In this document: positions 9,818 to 21,492 of the stretch, piece after piece
Layout: every line of letters begins with the position of its first letter
How positions within the stretch are numbered: the first letter of the stretch is position 1
NCBI RefSeq assembly: GCF_016808335.1
Contig: NC_053141.1
Location: forward strand, 7,492,797 to 7,556,796
From: Panicum virgatum
Lineage: Eukaryota; Streptophyta; Magnoliopsida; Poales; Poaceae
Reading direction: 5' to 3'
DNA length: 64,000 nucleotides
Translations under genes and position numbers: made by a program
The notes under the pieces: generated by a model
Database searches by the model: none
What the model saw: the letters and a program-made list of their open reading frames with translations, nothing else
Told to the model about the DNA's origin: nothing

Positions 9818-11853
9818 TTGCTTATAAGTAATCCGGCTGAACTGATCTTTCAGATTATTTCTTGTATATAGAAATGGGGTGCACTTCTTCGAGCTAGCTG
9901 TTGATAAGAAGACGTTCGAAGGGCAGAAGTTTCAACTTGCTGCTTTGGTGGACTCGTTTCTACAAACTCCAAGATATAGTTGCGACTCTTTTATGTGATC
10001 TGTACTTCGTAGCTACTTTTGTGTCTAGTTTTGGTCCAAGAGTCTTGTTTCGCTTTGTTTTCGCTCGATACTGTAAACTGGTTTCCCCAGCTTGGTTGTA
10101 CCGCAACTTATTATGTTTTCTATAAAAGCAGGGTGGTTCCTTTGTCAAAACAACTTCAGAAAAATGTGAAATAGGCGGAAATTTTTATAAAAAAACTTTA
10201 CCAGCTAAACTATGCTCAATATTTGGTAAATTTTCATTTTCAACCGGACAAGGATTAGTGCTTGTAACAAAAATGACTAGATAAGTTTCACTTATCATGT
10301 TTCCTAGAGCTTCCTAGGCCAGAACACAATCCCATGGTATGGTAATTAATTTTTTTCTATTTTCTTTCTAAATCGGTTTAGTTTCTGTATAAATAAACTT
10401 ACAATTTGACAATCTTATAGTACCTATTTTAACCGTTAGATTTCAAATCCAACGGACAAGATCAACTCCATCTAACCCTACCCTGCCCACCTCTCTCTCT
10501 CTCTCATTCGATCTCTTTCACACCCCTCCACCCCCAACCCCACTCAGTTGGCCGCCCCCACCCGCACACCAGTTCGCCTACTCCATTCCAAGATGGATCT
10601 ATTGAGCTCCTTGCCAACTTGCTCCTCCCATCCTCATCTTGTTTGAGGTCTCCTGCCGGCGTGAAGTGGTGAGGCGGACTTCCACTCGTATTGCCTTCTT
10701 TAACTCCGATTAGCTCCTCCGCCCCACCCTACTCCACCATCTTTGGTAGAGCCCCACCCAGATCCGCCATCTTTGGTAGCTCCAGACACTGGATCCACTG
10801 CCGGTGGACGCCACCGGCTAACCAACATCGTCGATTGTCTCCCCCCAAGCTAGCCCACCAGAATAGGTATGTCTCGGCTCCGAACCCTAAATCTTCAATT
10901 CCAAACTCTGGATCCCCTACCCCTAATCCAAAATTCTTTTGTATTTTGTGGACTAATGTGTATTTGCAAGATGCAACCCATCTTACATAGAGTAGTTACC
11001 TTTTTAAATTGTGTAGCAAATCAAAATCATTTAATTTTGAATGATTGATCTCCTCTTTCTAGACTGATGCCATTTCGACTGTGACACATATTGAAGCCTA
11101 AGGAAGCAGCAATCCTCTCACTTAGCGTTTGCCATGTCTGCTTCTTATATCAGGAATTACTATATGCTAAATAAACAGTGTTGTTGATGTATCTGTTTGC
11201 ATTCGAAGTTCAAAACTTCAAATATCGTGTTTCGAAGATCTATGTTTTGGGTACAAATTAAATTTCATCATCTTTTGTAGTGCCCTGCCCAGCTCCACCA
11301 TCTTTGGTAGCTCCAGACTCCGGATCCACTGCAGGTGAGCACCATCAGCTAACCAACATCGTCGATTGTCCCGCCCCAAGGTACCCCACCGGAATAGGTA
11401 TGTCACACCAAACCTAAATCTTCAATTCCAAACTCTGGATCCCCTGCCGCTAATCCAAAATTCTTTTGTATTGTGTTGATTAATGTGTATTTGCAAGATG
11501 CAACCCACCCAACATAGAGTAGTTATCTTTTTTAATTGTGTGGAAAATAAAAATTATTTACTTTTGGATGATTGATCTCCTCTTTCTAGACCGGCGCCCA
11601 ACTCCGACATGCCATTTTGACCACGACACACATATGAGTCAAGCCTAAGGAAGCAGCAATCCTGTCCCTTGGTGTTTGCCAGGTTTGCCTATTATATCAG
11701 GAATTCCTATATGCTAAATAAACAGTTTTCTTGATGTACTGTTTGCATTCCAAGTTCAAAAACTTCAAATATCGGGTTTTGAAGATCTATGTTTTTGGTA
11801 CAAATTTCATCATTTTTTTTGCAAATCTGATACTCTGACACCCAGGTTTAATT
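9818..11853. other. F-box copy 2 upstream region with tandem repeats
   Basis: Equivalent of 2690-4570. It contains three related segments: TTTGGTAGCTCCAGACAC with CGGTGGACGCC near 10780, the related TTTGGTAGCTCCAGACTCC near 11300, and repeated AAGATGCAACCCA words near 10968 and 11495. These suggest a 527-bp-period array, possibly duplicated non-coding 5' exons. No open frame is convincing. Confidence 0.5.
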
Positions 11854-13399
11854 TTGATTGACGTGATCAAGTTGAAACATTTTGTGTTGGATTCTGTGCT
11901 CAAAAGCAACCGTCTTATTTTATTTGTATCTATGCATGGTATTGGACAAAGACAGATGACGCCCGCGATGCCGCAGCCCAAGCGAGCCCGCTGTGCACAT
12001 CGCCCATGCTCCTCCATCGCCGCCGCTACGAATCAGCAACCAGCATGCACCGGGGGCTGGTTGTCCGGCCGACGCAACCCCTCCGAGTCACGCCGGGATG
12101 AGAACGATGGCACGTCACTTGCCGACGAGATCCTCCTTTTCATCTTCGCACCTTCCTCGAGATCGCCGACCTCGTCCGCTGCGCCGCCACCTGCAGGCGC
12201 TGGCGCCGCCTGGTGTCCGGCGAGGCCGCCTTCATCTGCAGCGGCTTGCGACGCCCTGGCCCTGGCGGCAAATTCCTGCCGCCGCTCGCCGTCGGCTTCT
12301 TTTACCAGCTTGGTGCCGCCGCAACACGCTTTGTCCCCATGGCTTCCGCGTCGCGCCGGTTCCCCGTCCTCCGGGAGCCGTCACTGTCGCTGAGCACGCT
12401 CGCCGGCGGCGGGCTGCCCGACTCCTCCCGCATTGTGGCCTCCAGGAACGGCCTCCTCGTCGTCGACCTCCGAAGCGGCAAACACACCAGGGCCCTCAAG
12501 CTCTGCGTCTACAACCCCATGACCGGCGCAGCGCGCGTCCTGCCGCCCCTAACCGGCAAGGACGGCGTCGGGCACTTCGCGTGCACGGTGCTCACCGCCG
12601 ACGACTACCAGTACCAGGTCCAGGACGGCGTCGCCATCACGCCGCCGCCGCGGCGGCTATCCTCTCCGCACTACCGCCTGCTCGTGCTGTACAACCGGCG
12701 CGACTTCACCGCGATCCGGAGCTACTCGTCGAAGGACGGCAGCTGGAGCCCGGAGCGCAGGGTGACCGGCGCCCAGCTCGGCAAGAGGCAGATGCGCCTG
12801 ACGCGCGGCGGCGTCGTGGCCGGCGGCGCGCAGCGTGTCGTACTGGTTCACGACGGGCGCCGTGTTCGAGCTGCGCCTCGATACGCTGGAAGCGACGACG
12901 GTGAGCCTGCCTACGCGGGGAGGAGGAGCCCGAGCCTTCACGATCCGGAACACCGCGCTGGGCACGACGCCGGAGGGGAGGCTCTGCGTCGTCCAGTTTG
13001 GCTTGCCATTTCTCCTGCCGGTGCAGGGTGGTGAGCAGCATGATACCGTTGGAGTGCATGTGTTCAGCTATGGCGACCATGACTGCGGCAGCAGGACGCT
13101 GCAGAAGGACAACTACTTTCCGGTTAAGTACAGAGCCCGAGCAGATGCGCGTAGCAACGCCATGCATGGTGAAGCTGCAGTGGTTTTGTGAGAAGAGCGG
13201 GGTCATCTTCTTCACCGCCGGTGAGTTCACCGACCCGAGAGGCGACCTGTATGCTGTGAGGCTAGACACTCAGATGGTTGAGAAGGTGGCGAGCGATGAA
13301 GGGGATGGTGGCCGGTGGCTGTGGGGCAACCTTTATGGTTACGAGATGGATCAGGCGGCATACCTGGCGTCCCTTGCTGAGCCAAAAAAGGAGGATTAG
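11854..13399 (+). pseudogene. F-box protein gene copy 2, three frameshifts
   Basis: Same gene as 4570-6210 but without the MITE. The likely original start is an ATG near 11933 or 11956, upstream of the F-box in one open frame. Three indels relative to copy 1 break it. One C is missing near 12149, inside the F-box, so the protein changes frame after LLFIFA. One extra base lies near 12828 in the VAGG run. Four extra bases (an ATGC duplication) lie near 13163. The stop codon at 13397-13399 corresponds to that of copy 1. The deletions and insertions differ from the lesions in copy 1, so the two copies decayed independently after duplication. A sequencing or assembly origin for the indels cannot be excluded. 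Confidence 0.8.
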
Positions 13400-13696
13400 A
13401 GGAGTCGTTGTTCCTGGTACTTTCATGTTGCCTTTGCTAGCTAAAAAGATAAGTATACCTTGAACTGCATTGCAGGGTACTATGCTGGTATCTTTGTTTT
13501 TCATTTTTCATATTAAGACTGACTGTAGTTCGTTTTTCTTATTAAGACTGAATCTGAATGTCACTCTTTGGTTTTCGTATTAAGACTGATCTAGTGTGAT
13601 CAGTCCATTATAAAAATAGGCGAACTGAACTCCTTTATCGGTGGTCTTACTTGAAACTGGTGGTCAGAGTTATGCAGTGTTTTCTATTTGAAATTG

Positions 13697-13919
13697 GACT
13701 GTGTGTACCAGCTTGTCATTTTTCATAGTCTGTTGGCTGTATAAATTATGCAGTGTTTTCATATGTAGGTACTCCGTGAACTATCCAGCCAATTTATGGC
13801 TAATAATTCCAATTTCAGTCCAGTGTACACACCACAAATGATAGAAACACTTCAATTTTACATATACAGTTATTAAAATTATCAACAGATTGCCTCATAA
13901 TTTATACAGCCAACAGACT
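13697..13919. repeat. Inverted-repeat element, second copy
   Basis: Counterpart of 6508-6730, with perfect 24-bp arms at 13727-13750 and 13896-13919. Confidence 0.6.
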
Positions 13920-14353
13920 ATATACAATATTCCTTTCATCATTTGGGGTATCCTACTAGTATCTGTCTTTGCAAAGTTACTGTCATTGGAATTTACTGAA
14001 ATTCAGATTTCTGTAAAGACATTCAGTATTCTGATTTCTGAACCATGATGCCATTGTGTTTGCCTCTAACCTGAGAGTAATTGTTTTGTGTTCTCACGTC
14101 TATTGGTTAATTAATGGATGCTGTTAGGTCTGAACGACTTCTTACTGATTCTAGTGTATACAGCTGTGGAATGGTTTAAAACAAACAGTAATGCTGGGAA
14201 TAAGACGTCAGATACTGGTTGATTTATCGGACGCTTCAATTCTGATGACTTGCACTAAAAAAAACAGAAGCAGGAGCTCGCCATCCCATTTCATTGACTT
14301 CCAGGTCAAATCGCCGCAGCTCAATCTCGTCCCCTTCTTCATCAATGGGTGCT

Positions 14354-14835
14354 CAGCGTGTTTGCCTAGGCTGCCGGCTTGCTAGTGTAGTCCTTGGAAC
14401 TTGGCTAGCAAGACGGCTGAGAAACCAGAGTACCGGAAGCATTTGTTTCTGTTTTGCAGAGGTTCGTGGGCCAGTTTGGGTCGCTCATACCTACACGGTG
14501 GGCTGCTGTTGCGTCCAAGAATGTGTTTTTGTTGGAGAGCGAAGTAGAATGAAATGGTTCCATTCCTGATTTTAAGAATGAGATGGTTCCTATACAACTA
14601 TTTGATTGGAGGATCATTTGGTTGGAGGGACGAGGAGAATAGGATGACGGATTATTTCCACTTCGTTAGCCTTGGTTTGTGGGTCCCGTATGTCAGCTAG
14701 CCACCCAATGTCTTTTTTATCGCAGCATTGCTCGATTGGTCTCTCTCTTGTGCTCCATGTGTGTATTCGTAGAGATAAGTAAGCAGACATTTACGTGAGC
14801 GTTTTCACATGTACAGTGTGTTTCGAAAAAATTGA
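14354..14835. other. Unit 2 segment deleted from unit 1
   Basis: About 480 bp present only in unit 2; in unit 1 the position holds the truncated MITE at 7167. It contains short open frames with no recognised domain. It is useful as the ancestral state for this interval. Confidence 0.5.
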
Positions 14836-15654
14836 TACATTTTTTAGATTAAAAACTGATTTTTTTTTTTGTGGGGGTGCGGGTGGGGGGGGGGATTAAA
14901 AACTGATTCATAAAAAATCGAAAAACATGACAGGCCCGTATCGAACAGCCCGCTATGAATGAATGGTTGAATGCTGGGTTCGTCGCGTGCCCCGTACAGT
15001 CGCAGTCGGCCCAACCTGTCCACGCCAACCACTGGGCTTGCTCTTTCCTAATTGTCTACGGCATGCTCCTGCTGCCTGGTCGAGATCATCCCGGAGGCAT
15101 GAGTTTTGACAGTTGACACTGACGATCGACAAACGTCTGCGCATCCGACAACAGCAGATACGTCAACGATGACGACACCACCCTTGGGCGAGCTCCGCTA
15201 GGTCCTATCCTAGCCTGCCAAAGCCCAAAGGGCCGTCCGTCATCAGAAGCTTCGACAGGCGATACAAATCATGATCGGCCAATCCGTCTGCATCATATCC
15301 TATCCGTGCCTGGCGACAACACATGCTTCCTTCTCATCTCATCTTCTGCGATCTGCCATCTACCTGGGACACAACGATGCTCAGCAACCCTAGGCTCTCC
15401 CCCAAATCAACCACGCAGAGGCAGTTCTTCATCAGTTCATGTCGCCGTCGTCCTTGGCTCCTTGCGTCGACAAATAAACTGTTCATGATACTACTGATGC
15501 GGCTAGCAATTCTTGACATGATCGTGTGTGTCGAATCGATTATTACAACGCAAAGATGGAACAATCTAACGGAGAAATTAACACTGCTACGGTAACGGTT
15601 GCTTGACTGCATGGTTGACGTCGTCGTCGATCCGCCTCCATCAATTCAGTTCGA

Positions 15655-18600
15655 TCAGCTCGCCGCCGCCGGAGCGGCGGAGCGGTGGCCGAGGACGTGC
15701 GCCTTGAACTCCTCCATGCGCGCGGGGTCCAGCGACACGGACACCTGCACCTCGCCGTCCTCCCTTCCGCCGACGAGCACCATCTCCCCGTCGTGGTTCA
15801 TGGACACAAGCTCCACGCGCGCCGGCCGCCCGAACCCGAAGTCCGACGCCTCGTACACGCGGAACCGCGGGCTCGCCGCCACGTTGCACAGCCGCTGGAA
15901 CGGCAGCGTCATCATCCTCTGGAGCCACCGCTCCGTGCCGGCCAGCGGCGCCGCCTCCATCTCCGCCACCGCCGCCTGGATGGCCCGGCACGCGGCCAGG
16001 AGCCCGCGGTCGCCGCCGAGGAGGTCCCCGGCGTCGGCCATCGCTAGGCACCCCTTGATGCAGTTGCCGAGGTAGCCGTCGCCCACGGGCGGGTCCAGCC
16101 GCGCGCGCAGGTCCGCCAGGAAGACCAGGTACGTGTCGTCCCCGGCGGCGAGAGCCTTGGCGCGCACGAACGCCGTCCAGCCCAGCGCCGCCAGCGCCAC
16201 GAACGTCGACACCGGCTTCTTCTTCTTGGTGGTGGTGGTGGTGGCGCTGTCGCCGGCGGCAGCATCGTTGGCGGCGGCGAGCGCATCGATGCGGTGCTTC
16301 AGGGACCGGATGTCGTCGGCGGCGAGGTAGAAGGTGCGGCGGCCCAGCCGGAAGCGCTGGCTGAAGTCGTAGTCCATCGCCGTGTTGGTCTGCATGCAAA
16401 AACGGTTTCCGTGAGCAAACAAACCCATTCACGGGTGCACGCACACGGCGTGCGCCATTGGTGATTGCCTGAGCCGCTTCACCACGTCTGTGTTTGCAGA
16501 AGAAAGCAATGGAGATCGACAGCTAAACACTAACAATGTCTTTGTATATATATTTATATATAAGTATATATGTATTCATATAAGTTGTATATATAGCATA
16601 TATATAAATATATGTATATATATGTTGTAGCATCGACAACCAGAACGTAAAGTCTAAGAAGCGACGGGTCGCGCCAGCGACCTATCGCGCGACACTCGTG
16701 GACGCCGGCCTGGCCCAATAGGCGTAGCTGAGAGCTGGGCTGCGGCCTTTTTATCCTGTCACATGCACAAAATGGTTCCCCTCCCCCAGACCTCGCAATC
16801 GGTGGTGCGGTTCCTTGCCTACCGCATCTCGACGACTGGCGGCGGCGGCGGCGGCGCTCGTAGACCAGGATCTACGGCAGGACTATGATGACCAGCGACG
16901 CGGCTTCGACGGACAGTAGCGCGCCTCAAGGTGCCTTCTCTTCTCTGTGAAAACGACATGCGCCCGATGGATGGGGAAGAAGAGGGCGGCCACGGGGCTG
17001 ATGCACGCGTTTTGTGGGGGATGGGGGGTAGGATTTTTTCCCCAGTCCCTCCATTTCGATAGCAAGAGGATGGTGCCGATGGTGAGCTCTAAAGGACCAT
17101 GTCGGTGAGGGGTTAGTAAACCTGGATTGGATTGAAGATTCGGCATGTTTACTTCATGGAACCTCCATGTTTTGTGCTAAAACTGCTAACCGGAAGCTTC
17201 ATGGCTCCTCCATGAATTCCTGCTCAGTTCTCACGTTCACTAGACTTTATGTAGTAGGCTAGTAGTGGTCAGATTTGTCCCCATTTTGTTTTTAGTTGGC
17301 ACTGGAACCATTTTTTGGATCGGACTAATGATATTAGAGTCTATTGAGCTTTTGTTTGGCAATTATACATTACATCTCATGCTTGTCAGCAAACCGAATT
17401 GCTTTTTTTAGGATTATATTTTCGTAGCAGTGGATTTTAGTATTACATTCATTGGAATTTGTCTCCTAGGAATGCTGCTAGAGAGGACCAATAAAAATGA
17501 GAGGGTTTTTTTAAATAGCTTTGAACAATGAGGTTTGTGTTTTTTTGCGTGTCTTTTTTGGACAATAAATTAGATGTGTCGAAGTTTTATGGTACAACTG
17601 TATCAACTTAAGAAATTCGTAATATCAAATTATATTCTGTTTTTACATGTAATTCTTGGTACCTATCAACTTATGCAATTTTGTAATCTCAAATTAAGTT
17701 ATATGAGGTATCAAGTTTTTTTTTTCTACATGTAGGTATATGGTAGACCTAGATTCTGTGCTTTTTTAGACTGCAATTGAGCTCGGAGTTATGGCACACC
17801 TGTATCAACTTAATTATTTTTTTAATCTCAATTTAACTTTTTAAAGGTATCAAGTTATTTTATATGTCATGTCTCAACTTATATCAAATGTGTCACACCT
17901 TTCTTTTATCATAGATGCACACAACACTCCCTTATTTTGTATCCTTTCATGAGGTAGCAAACTAGGAACGACTAGGCAGATTATTTGAGAACACAACAAA
18001 CTGACGCCAACCCACTTGTATATTCATACATTTTGAATTGTTGTAGCAATACTTAGTATTTTGGCATGCACTAAATTTCCAGTATGGCAAGATACTGATT
18101 CAAACCCATCCAATAGAGCCTTCTAGAATTTTAGAGATATGTTTTTGTTTGGATCAGCATGTAGCAACTTATTCAGAGCATAGACCTTGTCATTTTCTGT
18201 TATTTTTGAATCATCATGTATCAAATTATGCATATTATATCATAAGAACTTGTGTAAAGTATCCTCAGCCTGTAAAAATCACACCCACCAGCTAGTGATA
18301 CTTAGCTATTAAGTGCACTTTTGTCTATATCATTTTACCCTTTTCAGTATGGTACGGGAGTGCAAAGAAGTTGCCGCTCCAAAGAGAACAACTAGATCTT
18401 ATTCCAGAATGAAAAAGTTAGAGGGCTCCCAGAACTTAGAACATGAGGTTGGAATAGTAAAGGTGAAAGACAAGCTGCATGTAATCCCTATTTTTACATG
18501 TAGGGGAACTAGATATGTGTGTTGATTCTTTCTTAAACCGTGGGTGCCTGGAATATATAATGCCATATATAGGAAGTTTATTATAGTCTGTACCAAAAAT

Positions 18601-20942
18601 CTATGTAGTAGAATATGTGGTAACTTTGTTATCTTTTTTAACTAGCAACTTATGTAGAAACCTATGTAGCATGTTATAGTTTGTACTAGGAACTTATATA
18701 CCAAGCTATATGGCAACTTTTGGTCCTTTTCTCCCACACCATCAAAAAGTATTTCATGCTTAAATTATTTTCTATGCACCTTTTTCTTTTTTTCAGGATG
18801 TTAATTTTCAACATGGTAGGGGGAGATACAAACTTGAACTTGGTGAACCAGCTCCCTTCCCAAGCAGAAGGACTAGTGCTTATTTTAGAATTCATAGACT
18901 GAAGAGGGGAGCTCATGTAGCCTAGATGTTATATATGAGAGTTAATGGATGACCAAGCGGCAAAGAGTAAAACGAGGATAAAATTGCAATGAACAGAAGA
19001 TGTTACAATAGATAATTTGCCAACATTTACTTCATAAGTTGGTATATGATCTCGATGTTACTTGACTTTTGCAGATGTTGTAAATCTTTTTATACATTAC
19101 AAGTTACTCCGTAGGTTTTATATAACTTGTGATATTTAATTTAATATAAGTTGCTACATACTTATTAGGGTCCATATATAATTTGATATACTATAACAAC
19201 ATTTAGATTGTTGATCAATCTACATATATAATTTTTGCTACTAGACATTCATCTTTTACATAAGTTAATACACTATCTCTACATAAGTTGTTATTATTTT
19301 TTGTAAGGCATAACAAATGGAAGTTGTAATACTTTCTCTACATAGATCAATACTAACAAGTTGATACAAAGTATCTATGTAATTTAAGGTGGTAATAGAC
19401 ATAAACTATTGCATTGTACAAAACAAAGTTACCCTGTACATATATAAATTTGTATTAAACAAGTTGTTATACATTTGTATATAAGTTGTCATTGTGCAGA
19501 CAACATAAGTAGATAGTTGCATAAAACAGTTTTAAAATATATCAAATATGAATCTTATATCGTAGTTATTGTCGTAAAGGACACAATGATGCAAATAAAT
19601 TTGAAACGGATCCTTGATGATAGAAATATACTAATTTGAAGGAAGCATCATCTCTATATAAGTTGTAACAGAGTAAAAATTATCACATATTCTATACATA
19701 ATTTGATATTAATAAGTTGATATAAAAACTCTATATAAATTATACAAGTTACGACACTGTAACATATGTCTATATATACTTCTATTATACATGTAGAACA
19801 AGTTATTATTTGTAAGATATAATATAAATTGTCACACGGGTTGTCATATGTTGTGATTACATACTCAACATAAATTGACAGTTGTATAAAATAGTTTTAA
19901 AATATATCAAATGTGGATATAGTTTTGTAGATCTCTTTGCAAGGATATTATGGTGCAAACGGATTTAAAATATAATTCTTGACGAGAGAGTTATGCTCAA
20001 ATACGTGTAGTTCTTAATGTCGACATCAGCGATGATGTAAGCCTGAAAGCGACATTTTATGGTTACCTGGCTCCGTCTGCAGTGGATTTTCATTTTTACT
20101 AGATAGGTGGCACCCTACGATTGCTCGAAAAGGAAAGGGTAGCAGGTCGCGCGGTCGCATATAGCGCGACCCGTCGCGCCGAAGTTAGATACGGTGCGTA
20201 CCACGGGGAGGTTAGGCGCGACCTTCCTGAGCATCTCGCGGGCGAACTCGTCGCCGTTGGGGACGTGGACGGCCGCCCGGTCGTAGTGCGGCGGGCCGAG
20301 CACCTTGGTGACCGGCGACCCCTCGCGCGCGGCGGCGGCCCACGCGCCGACGAAGCGCCAGACGGCCTGGCCGTCGGCGACGGCGTGGTGCACGGAGAGC
20401 CCCAGCGCGAGGCCGCGGCCGCCGGGGAGGCGCGTGGCCTGCACGGACAGCACGGGCGCCGGGAGCACCCTGGTGTCGTGGCCCGGGACGAGGGCCAGGA
20501 ACGCCGGGATGTCGTGCGCCTCGTCGCCCGCCAGCCGGCGCACGTCCATGCCGCCGCCGCCGTCGTCGTCGGGCGCCGCCGCCTCGGCCTCGACGAAGGC
20601 CACCCCGGGGTCGCCGCCGGCGGCGCAGTCCACGACGACGTCCCCGGTCTCGGCGACGTAGGCGAGGTTCCCGGCCAGCGGGCGGTAGAGCGCCAGCGTG
20701 GCGGCGAGGGCGTCCTTGAGCCGCCTCACCGCCGCAGGGAACTCGTCCGCGCCGTCGCCGCCTGGCAGGTCGTAGAGGAAGACCCGCTGGATGGGCGGCA
20801 GCACGACCCACGCCGTGTCGAAGAAGGACAGCTTCACCCGCGCCTCGCCGGCGCCGCCGCCGCTCCCAGCATCATCAGCCGGCGCGACGCGCGACACCGC
20901 GAGCACCCGCACCGCCGCCCCCGCCGCGCCGGCCTCGCCCAT
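15655..20942 (-). CDS. BAHD acyltransferase (anthocyanin/phenolic-glucoside malonyltransferase-like), two exons
   Basis: Predicted CDS: complement of 20202-20942 joined to 15655-16389, giving 491 residues. The ATG at 20942 is followed by MGEAG. The donor GTACGC and acceptor CATGCAG give a phase-0 intron, matching the BAHD gene at 37110. HXXXD is HAVAD (His186-Asp190), the general base motif. The structural DFGWG motif is present as DFGFG (residues 430-434), and YLGNC lies in the C-terminal half, as in the malonyltransferase-type clade. The enzyme would transfer an acyl group from acyl-CoA to a flavonoid or phenolic glycoside in the cytosol; donor and acceptor cannot be read from sequence. The intron is 3812 nt because of a 3.5-kb insert; the sister copy has 267 nt. 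Splicing of the enlarged intron is an assumption. It is the only complete member of the tandem cluster. Confidence 0.85.
16661..20177. mobile_element. 3.5-kb terminal-inverted-repeat insertion in BAHD intron
   Basis: The left end begins GCGACGGGTCGCGC (16661-16674). The right end is its exact reverse complement (20164-20177), and further GCGACC/CGCGCGAC words continue the arms inward. The sister intron at 8996-9262 lacks this block, which shows it is an insertion. The first about 400 bp are GC-rich with a short ATG-initiated exon-like stretch near 16886. The rest is AT-rich with many TAAGTTG words. Splice-like acceptors precede short open segments at 18350 and 18797. No transposase is recognised. 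The flanks differ from the empty site by about 35 bp and give no clean target duplication, so the superfamily is open (a Mutator-like element is one possibility). Confidence 0.55.
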
Positions 20943-21155
20943 CGATCGATCCTCGCCGACGGGTACGTACTAGAGTCGTGGTGTCGTGCCGATCAAGAGG
21001 TGTTTGTTGCGAGGAGGCGGAGAAGTTGGATGGCGCTTGCTGGTTCGTGTCGCGGCCTAGCCAGCTGCGGGCTTTGCAATATATGTAGCGCGAGCCGAGG
21101 CGGCGGCCAGGATAGATGGCAGCAAGGCCAAAGAGGAGAGATGTATGGTAACTCG
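20943..21155. promoter_or_regulatory. Upstream region of BAHD copy 3
   Basis: This is the 5' flank of the minus-strand gene. A CATATATTG word on the minus strand near 21078-21086, about 140 bp upstream of the ATG, is the best TATA-like candidate. No other site is supported. Confidence 0.3.
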
Positions 21156-21492
21156 GGCCGTGTTTTGTTGCGCGTTGTAAAATTTTTGAAAAATCATCTT
21201 TCTACATTTGAAGTACTAAACATAGATTAATCATAAAAATAATTACAGAACTCGTCTGTAAATCGCGAGACGAATCTAATGAGCCTAATTAATCCGTCAT
21301 TAGAGGTTATTTACTGTAGCATTAGTGTAGCAATTTAGCATCTAATTACAGCCTAATTAGGTTCATTAGATTTGTCTCGCCATTTACAGACAGCAGTCGC
21401 AATGTGTTTTTTATTTCGTCTAGATTTAAGTTTCCATGCAGTTGCCGGAAAAAATTTTGGAATTTTGATTTTTTTTTTAACTAAACACGGCC
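21156..21492. mobile_element. Complete MITE of the GGCCGTGTTT family
   Basis: Both termini are present: GGCCGTGTTTTGTTG on the left and CTAAACACGGCC on the right. Inner hairpin arms lie at about 21268 (CGAGACGAATCTAATGAGCC) and 21362. TAACTC occurs immediately outside both ends (21149-21154 and 21495-21500) and may be the target duplication. It lies about 215 bp upstream of BAHD copy 3. It is the best-preserved of five relatives in the window. Confidence 0.8.

Larger units (their letters stand above)
9283..20221. repeat. Tandem duplication, unit 2 (LINE remnant, F-box copy 2, BAHD copy 3)
   Basis: Second unit of the direct duplication described for 2169-9282. It is longer than unit 1 mainly because of the 3.5-kb insert at 16661-20177. 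It also keeps about 250 bp of upstream F-box repeat lost from unit 1, and the 14354-14835 segment replaced by a MITE in unit 1. Its right limit is the exon 1 point where unit 1 was cut. Confidence 0.88.

Noticed and set aside
20121..21230. 369-codon plus-strand open frame
   Set aside because: Antisense shadow of BAHD exon 1 in very GC-rich sequence. The opposite strand carries HXXXD and a proper ATG and splice donor.
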